Positions 11,582-21,637 of a DNA stretch of 64,000 nucleotides are shown here, one piece after another. Origin of the DNA: Thereva unica (taxonomy: Eukaryota; Arthropoda; Insecta; Diptera; Therevidae); assembly GCA_949987705.1 (NCBI GenBank), contig CATLJY010000116.1, positions 17,026-81,025 on the forward strand, in the 5' to 3' direction. Position 1 is the stretch's first letter; each line of letters starts with the position of its first letter. Both the position numbers and the translations under genes were made by a program. A model generated the notes under the pieces. The model had not been told where the DNA came from, searched no databases, and was given only the letters and a program-made list of their open reading frames with translations.

Positions 11582-12613
11582 TCACTCCACCCTACTAGAG
11601 CCAGGACCCTTGAAGGCACACGGCGGGGTGCACCGCTCTGCCCCACTGCCGTAGCGGTAGTGGTAGTAGCAGAGCGTCCCCGGTAGCGCTTGTGCAGATG
11701 AAGGTTTCGGTATGGCCCCTTGTTCGGTGGAGTTACTGGTCCCCGCTGATGGCGCCTTTGGTTGACGAACCGGTGATCGGCCCCATTGCCGTGGACCAGC
11801 AGACCCTCCCGCCGACTCCTGGCCCTGGCCTTGCCCTCTCCCCAACACAAGTGCTCGCAATTGCTGCACCTCGCGTTGGAGAGACTGCACGGCCCGCTCC
11901 AGGGACGGCGAGCTTCTCACCTCAGACACCTGAGCGGGGGCTGAACGGGCAGTGATCTCCCACACTGTATCCGCCAGTTTCGACAGCTGCCCTAGGGACT
12001 GGTCAGCGGATGCGGCAAGCACCACCTGGATGTCTCTGGGTAACCTGCGCTCCCAAAGACTCCTGATGAGCTCTTCCCCATCCCCGAGACAATCCCCTGC
12101 CAGACTCTGCAAGCCCCTCAGGAAATCTGAGGGCTTGCGGTCTCCGGGCTCATGCGCTGCCAACAGCTGCTCGAGGCGGTTCCTGGTCGATAAACCATAT
12201 CGTTCCAGCAACCGCCTCTTAGCCTCAGTATAGCTGGCAGCGCTGAGGTCCGGAAAAGCGGGCAAAAGTATTTTGGCCGCCTCTGTCGGAAGAGCGGACA
12301 CAATGTGGGACAACTTCGCTTTGTCCGAAGTTACACTGTTCAGCCCAAATTGTGCCTCAGCCTGGTAAAACCAGACGGCCGGGTCGCTCTGGTGAAATTC
12401 GGGCAGGCTGAACCTTGCCGTGGAGGCTACTTCAACTTCTGCCCGTGCCCTATGTCGAGCCGGCCGCCCCTGTTCCAGGCTGGGTAATGACTCTTCGAAG
12501 TCAATGATGAAAGAGTCATCCATATTATTCTCGTGTTGCATATTTAGATATGAGCGAATCACAAAACCAACGAAGAAACTAATCAAAATCCAAGTAGTGA
12601 AAAAACAATCCAA
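11582..12613 (-). CDS. gag: Gypsy Gag polyprotein, C-terminus replaced by transposon end
   Basis: A structural protein that would form the virus-like particle of the gypsy element. The open frame is 343 codons. The first methionine in a good position is probably MQHENNMDDSF (about residue 25); the preceding residues are hydrophobic and may be leader. A capsid-like region begins with ARFSLPEFHQSDPAVWFYQA (about 70-90) and is followed by a leucine-rich helical part (LEQLLAAHEP, ERAVQSLQREVQQL). Near the end lies CYYHYRYGSGAERCTPPCAF, the atypical CHCC nucleic-acid finger of CsRn1-type Gag. The last residues (GSSRVE) and the stop come from the terminal repeat of the inserted DNA transposon, so the natural C-terminus is lost. 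The gene is clearly more GC-rich than its surroundings. Confidence 0.85.
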   Translation of the reverse strand: MDCFFTTWILISFFVGFVIRSYLNMQHENNMDDSFIIDFEESLPSLEQGRPARHRARAEVEVASTARFSLPEFHQSDPAVWFYQAEAQFGLNSVTSDKAKLSHIVSALPTEAAKILLPAFPDLSAASYTEAKRRLLERYGLSTRNRLEQLLAAHEPGDRKPSDFLRGLQSLAGDCLGDGEELIRSLWERRLPRDIQVVLAASADQSLGQLSKLADTVWEITARSAPAQVSEVRSSPSLERAVQSLQREVQQLRALVLGRGQGQGQESAGGSAGPRQWGRSPVRQPKAPSAGTSNSTEQGAIPKPSSAQALPGTLCYYHYRYGSGAERCTPPCAFKGPGSSRVE

Positions 12614-12946
12614 CTAAACAGGTAAGATTAACCTTAGAAAGTCCACCAATAAATAAAAATTCAAAAGAGAAAAAAACAAAACAATAAATAATTCTATTGT
12701 GTACCGATAACCGAAAATCCAAACAGAATAAATAATTTTACAATGTGCACAATTCGACTGCTTATTTTATTTAATATATTTAATTTTATTTTAAATAAAA
12801 TATTTTATTTTGTTTTATAAATCTGCACTTATCTTTTAACCATGGATATGGAATTTTTAAGACCTGTACACTTCCTTCACTATTCCTCTTGTATTTTCTG
12901 TCTTCTAGCAATATTATTCGTTCTTCTTACAATAAACTTCGTGTTC
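12614..12946 (-). other. Gypsy leader between primer site and gag
   Basis: Untranslated leader of the gypsy element on the minus strand, AT-rich, with no further ORF of note. It would hold the packaging signal, which cannot be picked out by eye. Confidence 0.6.
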
Positions 12947-12959
12947 TTCGGAGTCACCA
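12947..12959 (-). promoter_or_regulatory. Primer-binding site, tRNA-Trp type
   Basis: On the minus strand TGGTGACTCCGAA starts two bases after the LTR end (CAACA, then AT). The first ten bases agree with the complement of a eukaryotic tRNA-Trp 3' end except at one position. CsRn1 elements are known to use tRNA-Trp. Confidence 0.65.
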
Positions 12960-12961
12960 AT

Positions 12962-13351
12962 TGTTGGTCTTCTTCCCAACAAAATTTTATATTTTTTTCT
13001 CCACGTATTTTAAAACAGTTAAAATATTTTAGTTTATTAACACTTTTATTATTTTATTTGTTTATGAACACTTTTTAATTATAATTACATTTATCAACAA
13101 TTTGTTAATATCTTTAATACACAATTGTCCTAATTTTATTTACGTGCAAATATTAATTATTCTTTTTAAAACCGCTTTTTAAATTAAAAACTTGGTGAAT
13201 TATATTTCTTAGTTTTTTCGTTGTTTGACGAGAACTGTCAAACCATTAATTAATTAATTAATTGTTTTCATTACTTGATGCAAGTCGGCTATGCTTTTGT
13301 GCAGTCTTTTGCAGTCAAGTAATAGTTGAGTAGTAGGACGATGTCCCTACA
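12962..13351 (-). repeat. Gypsy 5' LTR
   Basis: A 390-bp direct repeat of 1903-2294 with about three substitutions and one 2-nt gap. It would carry the element's promoter and polyadenylation signals. Confidence 0.92.
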
Positions 13352-13924
13352 GAACAACCTTCCAAAAACAGTATTCCCGAACTCATACAACACATAAGAG
13401 TTCAAACGCAAGGTTCGTTGCCGTTTACTCCAACACCCCATGACTCCCTCTTCTTATTCTATTATTCTTATTCTATTATTCTCTCTGTCCTTCGAGCTAA
13501 GCTTACTACTGGATATTGCACCATGACTTATACGACATGACGAGGTAGTAGTACAAAGGGTGACACCTGAGCTTAGACTATCACATAAAAAAAAATCACT
13601 CTCCACTTACAATCTGAAATCTTATTTCTTCTTCCTGAACAACACTGACACTAATTTACGGTTTGATTTTGGTTATTTTCATTTACAACCGATCAGCTGT
13701 TCATTTTCAACCGAACTGTTCAAAGCGTAATAGAACTCAGAGCGGATTATACTACATCTTTTATGTTATGTGTCCATAAAAGATTCCATAAAATAATTTT
13801 ATGGAACCATGACAGAATAGGAATTTCGAAAATATTTTATTTTCATTTTAAGAAGAAGAAATTTTATCATCATAACATAACATAAAATAATATTTTATGA
13901 AAAATTTCAGAATAGGCCCCATTA
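13352..13924. other. AT-rich flank without a gene
   Basis: It contains short repeats (ttctattattcttattctattatt near 13458) and self-complementary AT stretches ('ttttatgg', 'ccataaaa') around 13760-13900. Nothing coding was recognised. Confidence 0.4.
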
Positions 13925-14035
13925 TCTCTTAATGTCACATATTACATTTTATTGTATTACACCCTACTGGCCGCAACATACAATTGTCCATGAGGAAATA
14001 CTATGCCATGTATAAATAAAATTGTGATTTTGTAC
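13925..14035 (+). repeat. Copy of the Academ-like element interior
   Basis: It matches 27970-28060, just past the stop codon of the CXC-domain gene: 'cacatattacattttattgt' and 'atacaattg(t/c)ccatgag' followed by 'actatgcc'. It shows that this element family was once more widespread in the locus. Confidence 0.55.
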
Positions 14036-15300
14036 GTTGTTATTTGAAGTGTTTAAACTCTGTAAAATGTCACAAAATAAGTTCTTGCCGTTTAAACTAT
14101 TTGTCTTAAACTTATCACCCAAAGATCGGACGATGGATGACTGGGATAATGTAGTTTTTAGTAAAAATAGTAGATAATATATAGTAATAAATACATAGTA
14201 CATAGTTCATAGGAAATATGTAGTACATAGTACACAATACTTATCGTCGGGTTGATGCAATAGTCACGAAACAGAAATTTTTGCTATTTTAAACATTGTG
14301 CAAATATGCAAAAAAGTCCTATTATATTCAGCCAAAGTCACGGATCTAAATTTTTATGGGAATCTACTGGATTCAATTTGAATGTTTTCAGAACATGCGG
14401 TACATTGTATATAGTACGTAACGTAATAGATAATATATAATACATAGAAAATAATATAACATACCAGTAGGGAATAGAAATACTGGAAAAACTACTTCTA
14501 CAGAAGCAGTTCAGTACATCCACCCAGTACAAAAAGGCATTACATTAACACGGCGATGGCCTAGGCTGGAAAGTACTTCTTTTTCCCTTCCATAGAATGT
14601 GTCTTGGAAGTACTTATACTACGTTTATTATTAAACTCCTAATACAAAGTTATTATACTGTAAATTTTTATAATGTAATTTAGTTGGGGTAGGCGTGAAG
14701 GGGTGGGGTAGCTTGAAAAAAAATTAAGCGATTTATATTTATATCATAAACATAAATTCAAATATATGTTTATACATTAAAGATCAAAAACTTAATGGGT
14801 GAGATAACTGAAATGATTAACAAAGAAAACGACCAGCTACGAAGTTTTTCAACACGCTTTTTGCGCGAAATCAAACGCTTGGTCACCAAACCCATTCTCC
14901 TCGGCATTACTTATAAGTCATTACAGAAAACACTAAATAAAGAAGTACTTCCAAATCGACTTCCCACAGTAAATACTTGCGATTTTCCCTACTGGGATAC
15001 TACCCCAGATATGTACGTAAAATACAGATGCCCAGTCGAATAGGCGAAACGCCGAAATGTATTCCACGTCGCCGAAAGCGATTAATTCAAGCAAAAGATT
15101 TAAATATTGCAGCCATGTAGCTGGCTCGAGCATGGCAAATTTTAAGGCTGTATCAGATCCAAAGCAGCGCATCAAAAATATCAGCAGCAAACTGTTTCTA
15201 TTGGTCAAAGCGGGTCACATGACCACAGAAGCAGCACTGAAACTTGCCGCTGCATTTTCATTCCTAATAATAATTTTGCTGCCCATCAAGGCAGCTTTTT
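14036..15300. other. AT-rich region, no recognised gene
   Basis: 14160-14470 is rich in 'agtacatag'-type repeats. An 82-codon open frame at 14795-15043 on the plus strand (MGEITEMINK...) resembles nothing I know and has no support beyond being open. The rest is unremarkable. Confidence 0.35.
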
Positions 15301-15494
15301 TTGACATTTCACTTCACAACTTTAAAAATTTAGTTGTCAAAAGCGTTTGCTGCCTGCTGCTGCTACAACGAATCTGATACAAGAAGCAGCATGCTGCCTC
15401 TTCCGCTGCTGCTGTCGCTGCTCAAAAATTTGATCTGATACGACCTTTAGTCGAGGTCCAGCAACAGACAGCAGCGATGGTGACGCGCATTTTG

Positions 15495-16075
15495 GGTTTG
15501 CCCCGTTTCTGGGCACTGGGCCCTGGCTAGAGCATGTCAACTTTTGGTTTAGCTCCACCTAGAAACAGCAGTGTATAATTCTATGTGTGCGAGGCAAAAT
15601 AGCCCGCGCTTGGTGGGAGGGATTGGGTTTGAATGTTGCAATGCAGAAGCTGCTCTCAGCATTCATTTCATATTCTCGCAATGCAGACGCCGCTCTCAAA
15701 ATTCATGTCATAGTCTCGCACGCCATCGCTGCTGTCTGTTGCTGGACCTCGACTAAAAGTGCCCCAGACCAAATATTAAGTAAAATTTGGTCGAGCTCCA
15801 GCAACAGACAGCAGCGATGGCGTGCGAGAGGATGAAATGAATGCTGAGAGCGGCGTCTGCATTGCGAAAATATGAAAAGAATGTGAGCGAGAATATTACA
15901 TGAATTTTGAGAGCGGCGTCTGCATTGCAGGAATACGATATGAATGCTGAGAGCAGCTTCTGCATTGCACCATCGCACACATAGAATTATACGCTGCTGT
16001 TTGTTGGTGGAGCTAAACCAAAAGTTTCCATGCTCTAGCCAGCTGCATAGGCACAAGTGCCCAGAAACAGGTGTG
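15495..16075. repeat. Foldback element with internal repeated units
   Basis: The two halves are inverted copies around a centre near 15780. For example 'cgccatcgctgctgtctgtt' on the left is answered by 'aacagacagcagcgatggcg' on the right, and the outer 'ttttggtttagctccacc' is answered by 'ggtggagctaaaccaaaa'. Inside are units containing 'gagcggcgtctgcattgc'. The right arm has one more unit than the left. Apparent ORFs across it only translate the repeats. Confidence 0.8.
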
Positions 16076-16224
16076 CAATAAATGTGCGCGTTGACTCCAT
16101 CCCTGCCACATGTGTCCAGAAACGAGTGTGCAACAAAGTGCGCGTGTCGCGAATTCTTTGTTTTACCCCCAGCGAAAAAGTGCCAAACGCGCCTAAAAGG
16201 AGTTAACACTTCAAAAGTAATCCG

Positions 16225-16737
16225 CCATTTTGTGTTGGCTGCCATTTTGTTCTGGCCGCCATTTTGAATTTGGAATGACACCGTTATATTATACTTATCA
16301 TTCCTTTTCATTAGATACCCATGTAGGCGGTCGGCAAGCACAATTGCATTGTCAGATTGCATTGTCACGTGAACTGTATGTGTGTGCAAAATTTGAAGCT
16401 GAGCGGTTATATGGAAGTGGGTCAAAATAAATTTTCAAGATTTGTCTACATACATACTTCCAAACATACATACAGGTAGAGCTAATATACAGTGTATATA
16501 AATAGCCTAAAACATGCCCGCCAAAATACTGAATCTTCCAGTGAAAGTCCCACCCCATTCGGATTAGCCGATTCCGAGATTAGACCGAACAGACAGACTA
16601 CAGACATACAGACAGACAAAAATTTTAAAAATGCGTGATTTCGTTTTAAAACCATGTAAATAACCATATGAAATTAAAAAAACACAATTATTTTGAAATC
16701 ACAGACAGACACTCCAATTACATATATTTATATAGAT
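16225..16737 (+). mobile_element. Helitron-like repeat, copy 1
   Basis: It shares a long stretch with 18180-18858, including 'tgtttaggcta'-type text near 16500, 'cttccagtgaaagtccca', 'cagacagacaaaaatttt' and 'ttttgaaatcacagacagac', ending 'tatttatatagat'. It is non-coding. Repeats of this type usually belong to Helitron-like families; that assignment is from general familiarity. Confidence 0.5.
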
Positions 16738-16740
16738 AGA

Positions 16741-16990
16741 CTAGCAAAAATCCGCGTGCGTCGCAACGCCTTTTAATAAAACAAAATTATGTGTGCATAG
16801 TCCGGAATAAGAAAAGGGTATAATGAAACAAAGAACAAATCTGCAAGACATGTTTTGGATATATAAAAAATTTTAGAGTTGACTATAAAAATATGTTACC
16901 TACAACTTTTTTTAAAATTCGAAAACTTTTATACTACGTGCACAACAGATACCAACCAATTTTATTCAGAATATGACGTTGATGATTGAC
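16741..16990 (-). mobile_element. Helitron 3' end, minus orientation
   Basis: Read on the minus strand it ends GCGTTGCGACGCACGCGG followed by ATTTTTGCTAG, then host T. This matches the 3' ends at 41938 and 58880: a GCGT...ACGC hairpin, a short spacer and CTAG. The other end is not identified. Confidence 0.6.
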
Positions 16991-17279
16991 GTTCTCAGAT
17001 AATTGGCACTCTGAACTTGCCCCATGGCTTGAGAAGAAGATTGCCAACATTTTAAGACGATACTACTGATTTGATCTTAAAAAGAACAGTTGCTGCTTCC
17101 CGTTTTCGTGTTTCGTTGTTTCCGGTCATACCGCCCGCACGGCACTGGTTAACAATCCACTGTAACGCTTGTTTATAAACGATGTTCGATGTTTCATTTG
17201 TAAACAACGTTTACAACGTTTGTGACATTACTAAGTTGAGTCGACTTAGTTGAGTAGATATTTTCGAAATCGTCATAAA

Positions 17280-17900
17280 TGTCGCTCATCAAAATTTCCT
17301 CGTCTATTACGAACTTTCAAACAACATCCAGCAGCTCACTGTCATCATTCTCATTAATCTCAGAACATTTTCTATTGTATATCCTATGTTGAGGAGAATA
17401 GTACTGAATTCTGAGTTTCCCGATTGCGTTCTCATCTTTTGCTTTAAATGACGTTTTCCAATCTGTCCCTAAATCAGTGATCATTTCAGACATGCATCAA
17501 TACCATCGGCCCACATATTTGTCCGGACAGCCGGCAACATTTGGCCGGAATCTATGCCAATAAAACAATTACTCCCCAAAATAAATAATTTTTACATCTT
17601 AAATCTCGCGGTGTCTGTTAATAGATACTTTATTTGCCATAGTACACTCATCGCATTCCCAGACAGCCATCATCCAGTCTTGTAAAACTTTAGATTTGTT
17701 CCACGCAGGTTTTTAGATTTGTTCCACGCAGGATTTTCCATATGATCTTCTTCGATCGATATCTTAAGCATAGAATGAGCTGTTCTTCTTGATGTGAGTA
17801 AAGTTGCCGAAATCTCTGCTACTGTCCTGATCTTATATTGGCCAAATAACCGACCTTTCGAAATGTTAAAAAGCGTGGGACTTTACCTATATTTTTATTT
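17280..17900 (-). pseudogene. Possible degenerate coding sequence, unidentified
   Basis: On the minus strand several frames read like protein: MLPAVRTNMWADGIDACLK followed, after a shift, by MITDLGTDWKTSFKAKDE and GKLRIQYYSPQHR (17560-17300), and KIRTVAEISATLLTSRRTA near 17830. A 22-bp direct duplication (ttttagatttgttccacgca) lies at 17688-17733. I do not recognise the family. Confidence 0.3.
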
Positions 17901-18079
17901 TATTATTACTGCAACTTTTCGCTAGCGCCCCATATATTATATATACTGGCTTGAGCAAAAAAGTTTTCGTTCAACATAATTTTTTACTTTTTAGTTCACT
18001 TTTAAACAAAAGCATATTTTTAAGTTTTTTAAACTATATTTTTAGTTTTCTATCTTTTAGTTTATTATATGTCTTCCAC

Positions 18080-18860
18080 TATTTTGTGGTGACCGATATT
18101 TAAAATGAGGTCACCCAGCTTACTGTACTCTACTCATCATACACTTTTCGTTTCCATACCGAGAGCGTTGTAAAAAAATGTGGTGCGCCAATTTGTATTG
18201 GCTGCCATTTTGAATTTGGAATTACGCCACCCAGCTAATAGTATTCTACTTGTCATATCCTTTCATTTGATACCCATACCGATCGTGATGTAAATAAAAA
18301 AGTAATCCGCCATCTGTGTTGGCCGCCATTTTGAATTTGGAATGACACCAGATAGGTAATTATATTATACTTATCATTCGCTTTCATTTGATACCCATGT
18401 CGGCGGTCAGCGAGCACAATTGCGAAATTCGGCCGCTATCTTGAAACGGCCATCTTGATTTTTATATAAAATGGTCAGATTGCATTGTCACTTGAACTGT
18501 ACATGTGTGCAAAATTTGAAGCTGATTGGTTATATGGAAGTGGGTCAAAAACAATTTGCAAGATTTGTCTACATACATATACATCCATACATACATACAG
18601 GTAGAGCTAATATATAGTGCATATAAATAGCCTAAAACATGCCCGCGAAAATACTGAATCTTCCAGTGAAAGTCCCATCCCAATCGTATTAGCCGTTTCC
18701 TAGATTAGCCCGAACAAACAGACTGACAGACATACAGACAGACAAAAATTTTAAAATTGCGTGATTTCGTTTTAAAACCATGTCAATAACCATATAAAAT
18801 TAAAAAAACACAATTATTTTGAAATCACAGACAGACACTCCAATTATATTTATATAGATT
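18080..18860 (+). mobile_element. Helitron-like repeat, copy 2
   Basis: Same family as 16225-16737, about 90% alike over the last 400 bp, ending 'tatttatatagat'. It includes 'catttgatacccat' and 'ccatcttgattttta', as in the fragment at position 1. Confidence 0.5.
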
Positions 18861-19129
18861 AAGAACTTAAGTACGTTTAAAAGATATGCAATAAAAAAGT
18901 GTGACCAAAATTCTAATATTCTTCGTTTTTTTAGAAAAATTCCAAAATTTTAGCATTTTGGTCATATTTTGAACGTACATATTCAAATTCCGTAGGAAAA
19001 TCAAATATTGATATCTCGGAATGTCAACACGACTGCGAATTACAACAGTTATTTAAAAACTGCTCCCCTCGTTTCAACATTTTCATTCCCTAAAAATGAA
19101 AAAATTAATGGTCTTGGATGTGAAGTATC

Positions 19130-19500
19130 ACGTACATACGTATTTTAACGTGACAACGTCTATTAATTTGAACGTGACAACGTCTGTTATTACGTTTTGT
19201 ATTATTTTCTCAATTAATAAATTATATATTTCGAAGCAAATTTTTTTTGTGTGCGGGACATTTTCACACGCGCGTCCTATCTTAAACCGATTTAATAGAC
19301 GTTGTCACGTCAATAAGGTGAATGAATGTATTTTACCCGTGTAGAGGATAAATTAACGAAAATTTTGAGCCATTAACCACCTCCCTAACATGTATGGGGG
19401 CGGAGATATGATTTTTTTTTGTGTGCGGGACATTGTGCGGGACATTTTCACACGCGCGTCCTTTCTTAAACCGATTTAATAGACGTTGTCACGTCAAAAT
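19130..19500. repeat. Small TIR element with a duplicated end
   Basis: 'acgtgacaacgtctattaa' at 19150 is answered by the inverse 'ttaatagacgttgtcacgt' at 19292 and again at 19474. The block 'gtgtgcgggacattttcaca' plus the following 50 bp is present twice (from 19248 and 19437). Confidence 0.6.
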
Positions 19501-19734
19501 TCTAAAGCTGTATGGGTGAAAGCTATCCATAGGAAAGACTGGGCACCAAAGAAATATTCTGTGGTATGTGCTTTACATTGATGGACTTCTTTACATCGAT
19601 GGATGTTTAATTAAAACTGCCGTCCATTTTCCCGTTGGAGCTTTGGTCTCAAATGGTTAATTTGTTATCGCGTTACCTCCATAGCAGCAGTCCTTTTATT
19701 CCTACTCGGGAATATTATCTTCAGAAAGCTTGTT

Positions 19735-19935
19735 ACTTTAAAGCATTCATTCTCTAAAGAATATTCTTCAAGAGAATTTTATAATTCATTCTTTCGCGAA
19801 AGAATGAAATCAAAGCTTTCCAAGTGTGATTCATTCTCTCGCGAGAGAATTTATCAATTCATTCTTAAAAATATAAATTCGCGAATGATAAAGAATGAAA
19901 AAGAATATTCTTTTTCATTCGTTTCTTTATTGGGA
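19735..19935. repeat. Cluster of short palindromes
   Basis: Repeats of 'attcattctttcgcgaaaga' and 'cattctctcgcgagagaat' form several overlapping hairpins. No gene. Confidence 0.55.
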
Positions 19936-19962
19936 AAATTCTTAAAATAGAATTTTACAAGT

Positions 19963-20712
19963 TACAACCAAAGTCTAGTAATAACAAGTCTTTCATCTTC
20001 ATACAAAAATTTCCGACCGTTGATTGTGTGCGTGCATATATGAACATCACTGCTGAGCAAAACTCAACGCATACTTCGTGAACTCGGCGAGACACAGCCA
20101 GATTCTCTCTTTACGATAAAGTATGAAGAACAGAAAAGGAAAGAAAATTGAATCAGTTTTTTTATTTCATAGACCGGTTCTACACATTCAACTTTGCATT
20201 CCACTTTTTGACGTTCAATTCTGGCGCTCGTGTCTACACATTTTCAACTTTTCAAGAAGAAGACCGAAAATCTCGTCTGTCACTGCTATCCGTGTACACT
20301 CATATTCATACATATTCGCACACTCATAAAAATGTTGAACGAAAACACAAAAGTTGAACGCAAATTTCCATTCCGTTCTGAGCTGCTTTCCATTTTCCTT
20401 TCAACTCTAGTCTGTTTCAAACTTTGCATTGGAGTGAAAGAGAAAAAAAAGTTGAACGTCACAAAGTGGAATGCAAAGTTGAATGTGTAGAACCGGTCAT
20501 AAATCAAAACAAACGAGCAAATATGCACCAATACATCCCCATATAATTTTCCGACTTATGGTTGTATTCCAGCGCGTATAAAAATGTTGCATTCTCTCTC
20601 TGATAGCCTGACATCGTCATTTGAAAAACTTGTGCATGCAGCTGTTCGTCTTTCACTCATTAACCATATGAAGATGAAAGACTTGTTAATTTCTAGACTT
20701 TGGTTACAACCG
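19963..20712. mobile_element. MITE hosting a second MITE
   Basis: Terminal inverted repeats: 'gttacaaccaaagtctag' (19964) and its inverse 'ctagactttggttacaac' (20693), each followed inward by a 'caagtctttcatcttcat' match. The MITE at 20172-20498 sits inside. Confidence 0.65.
20172..20498. mobile_element. MITE A, copy 1 (327 bp, TSD ATA)
   Basis: Begins GACCGGTTCTACACATTCAA and ends with its inverse. It is flanked by ATA at 20169-20171 and 20499-20501. A second copy is at 55981-56306. No protein. Confidence 0.85.
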
Positions 20713-20804
20713 GCGGCGGCGGCTATACAACTTCTTTGATGTTTATAGCCCTAATGTAGGTACCGTAATTACCAATGCAAAGATGTATTTAGGGAAACTA
20801 CCTG

Positions 20805-21401
20805 GGGCCAGTTCACGCAATTCGACGTCGACTGAAAACGACGCGTTAAATGTCGTTTTGGGTTCACGCAAGTCGACGTTTTATGTTTGTCGTTTTAAAA
20901 GTGTCGTTAATCTTCTCGACGCCAAATTTGGCGTCGAATTCATTTATTGTTTTATTAAAAACAAGTTGTGGTGCCAATTAGAGCAGAGCAGAAATAATTT
21001 TACACAAAAATTTTTACAGTTCTGAACGAGCAAAATGCAATAGAAAAAGAAAAACTATTAGTTGAAAAATAACAATTATAACTACTCCAAGAAGAGTTAG
21101 ATGCACAAAAATAAATTCAGAGTTGAGATTTTCCAATATTATTATGAATTTGTCTGATTAATTAATTTAATTACTCACATTATTGAAGTTTTAGTATTAT
21201 TTGCAACTTGTCCCCCTTGTGGATAATGTGAAAAGTGCAGCGGTTTCATTGGATTTTGCATACCTTTAGGAGAAATTATTTTGGGAAAACGACATTCGAC
21301 ACGTCGACTTACGTGAACCCAAATTCAACGTCGTAGAAATTAATGTCGTTTTCAGCAAGCGTCGATGTCGACGTCGAGTGTCGAATTGCGTGAACTGGCC
21401 C
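20805..21401. mobile_element. MITE B (597 bp, TSD CTG)
   Basis: Begins GGGCCAGTTCACGCAATTCG and ends with its inverse. It is flanked by CTG at 20802-20804 and 21402-21404. The inner parts of both arms are rich in 'cgacgtcgac'. The start resembles that of MITE A and both make 3-bp duplications, which suggests a common superfamily such as PIF/Harbinger (inference). Confidence 0.82.
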
Positions 21402-21637
21402 CTGGAATATGAAATTGACAAAAATACTTGCTTGCGGTCATAAAGCAATAAAATTTTAGAGAAGAAAAGAATGAAGTGAATAATTGCTGGTTTTTGTGTT
21501 AAATAAAAAAAAATTTTGTATTGTAAACAAATATATTAAAATATAGATTATGTAGAATTTAGATTATTATAAAAATTGAAATACTAATAGGATTACCACA
21601 AAATTAAAAAATAGGTACTATATTAAACATTTTAAAT

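Larger units (their letters stand above)
5421..11598 (-). mobile_element. DNA transposon of unassigned superfamily
   Basis: It sits in the gag-pol junction of the gypsy element. Its ends are inverted copies: AGGGTGGAGCACAAA at 5426 against TAGGGTGGAGTGAAAA read on the minus strand from 11594, each followed closely by a run of about nine T. Similarity continues outward as TGGCTGTAG against TGGCTCTAG, so the exact termini and target duplication are uncertain. The only gene inside is a large transposase-like ORF on the minus strand (11174 to 5739), split by an RTE element. Removing the RTE leaves about 2.9 kb. Confidence 0.7.
1903..13351 (-). mobile_element. CsRn1-like Ty3/gypsy retrotransposon, nested insertions inside
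   Basis: On the minus strand the order is LTR (13351-12962), primer site, gag (12613-11582), a large foreign insertion, protease, reverse transcriptase, RNase H and integrase (about 5420-2316), polypurine tract and LTR (2294-1903). Two features suggest the CsRn1 clade: a gag finger of the C-X2-H...C-X3-C type and a primer site resembling the end of tRNA-Trp. Without the insertion the element is about 5.3 kb. The LTRs differ by about three substitutions and one 2-nt indel, so it inserted recently, yet pol has five breaks. No target duplication abuts both LTRs: 'gaacaa' follows the right LTR at 13352, and its nearest match on the left is at 1891, six bases short of the LTR. Confidence 0.85.

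Noticed and set aside
11545..11850. A 101-codon minus-strand ORF overlapping gag.
   Set aside because: It is an alternative frame of the GC-rich gag end, rich in Arg and without a motif.
15703..16425. A 240-codon minus-strand ORF.
   Set aside because: It runs through the foldback repeat and translates its repeated units; no domain is visible and the frame crosses from one repeat into another.
20123..20531. Overlapping ORFs in MITE A on both strands.
   Set aside because: They arise from the inverted-repeat structure of a non-coding MITE and recur in its second copy with changes that do not keep the protein.
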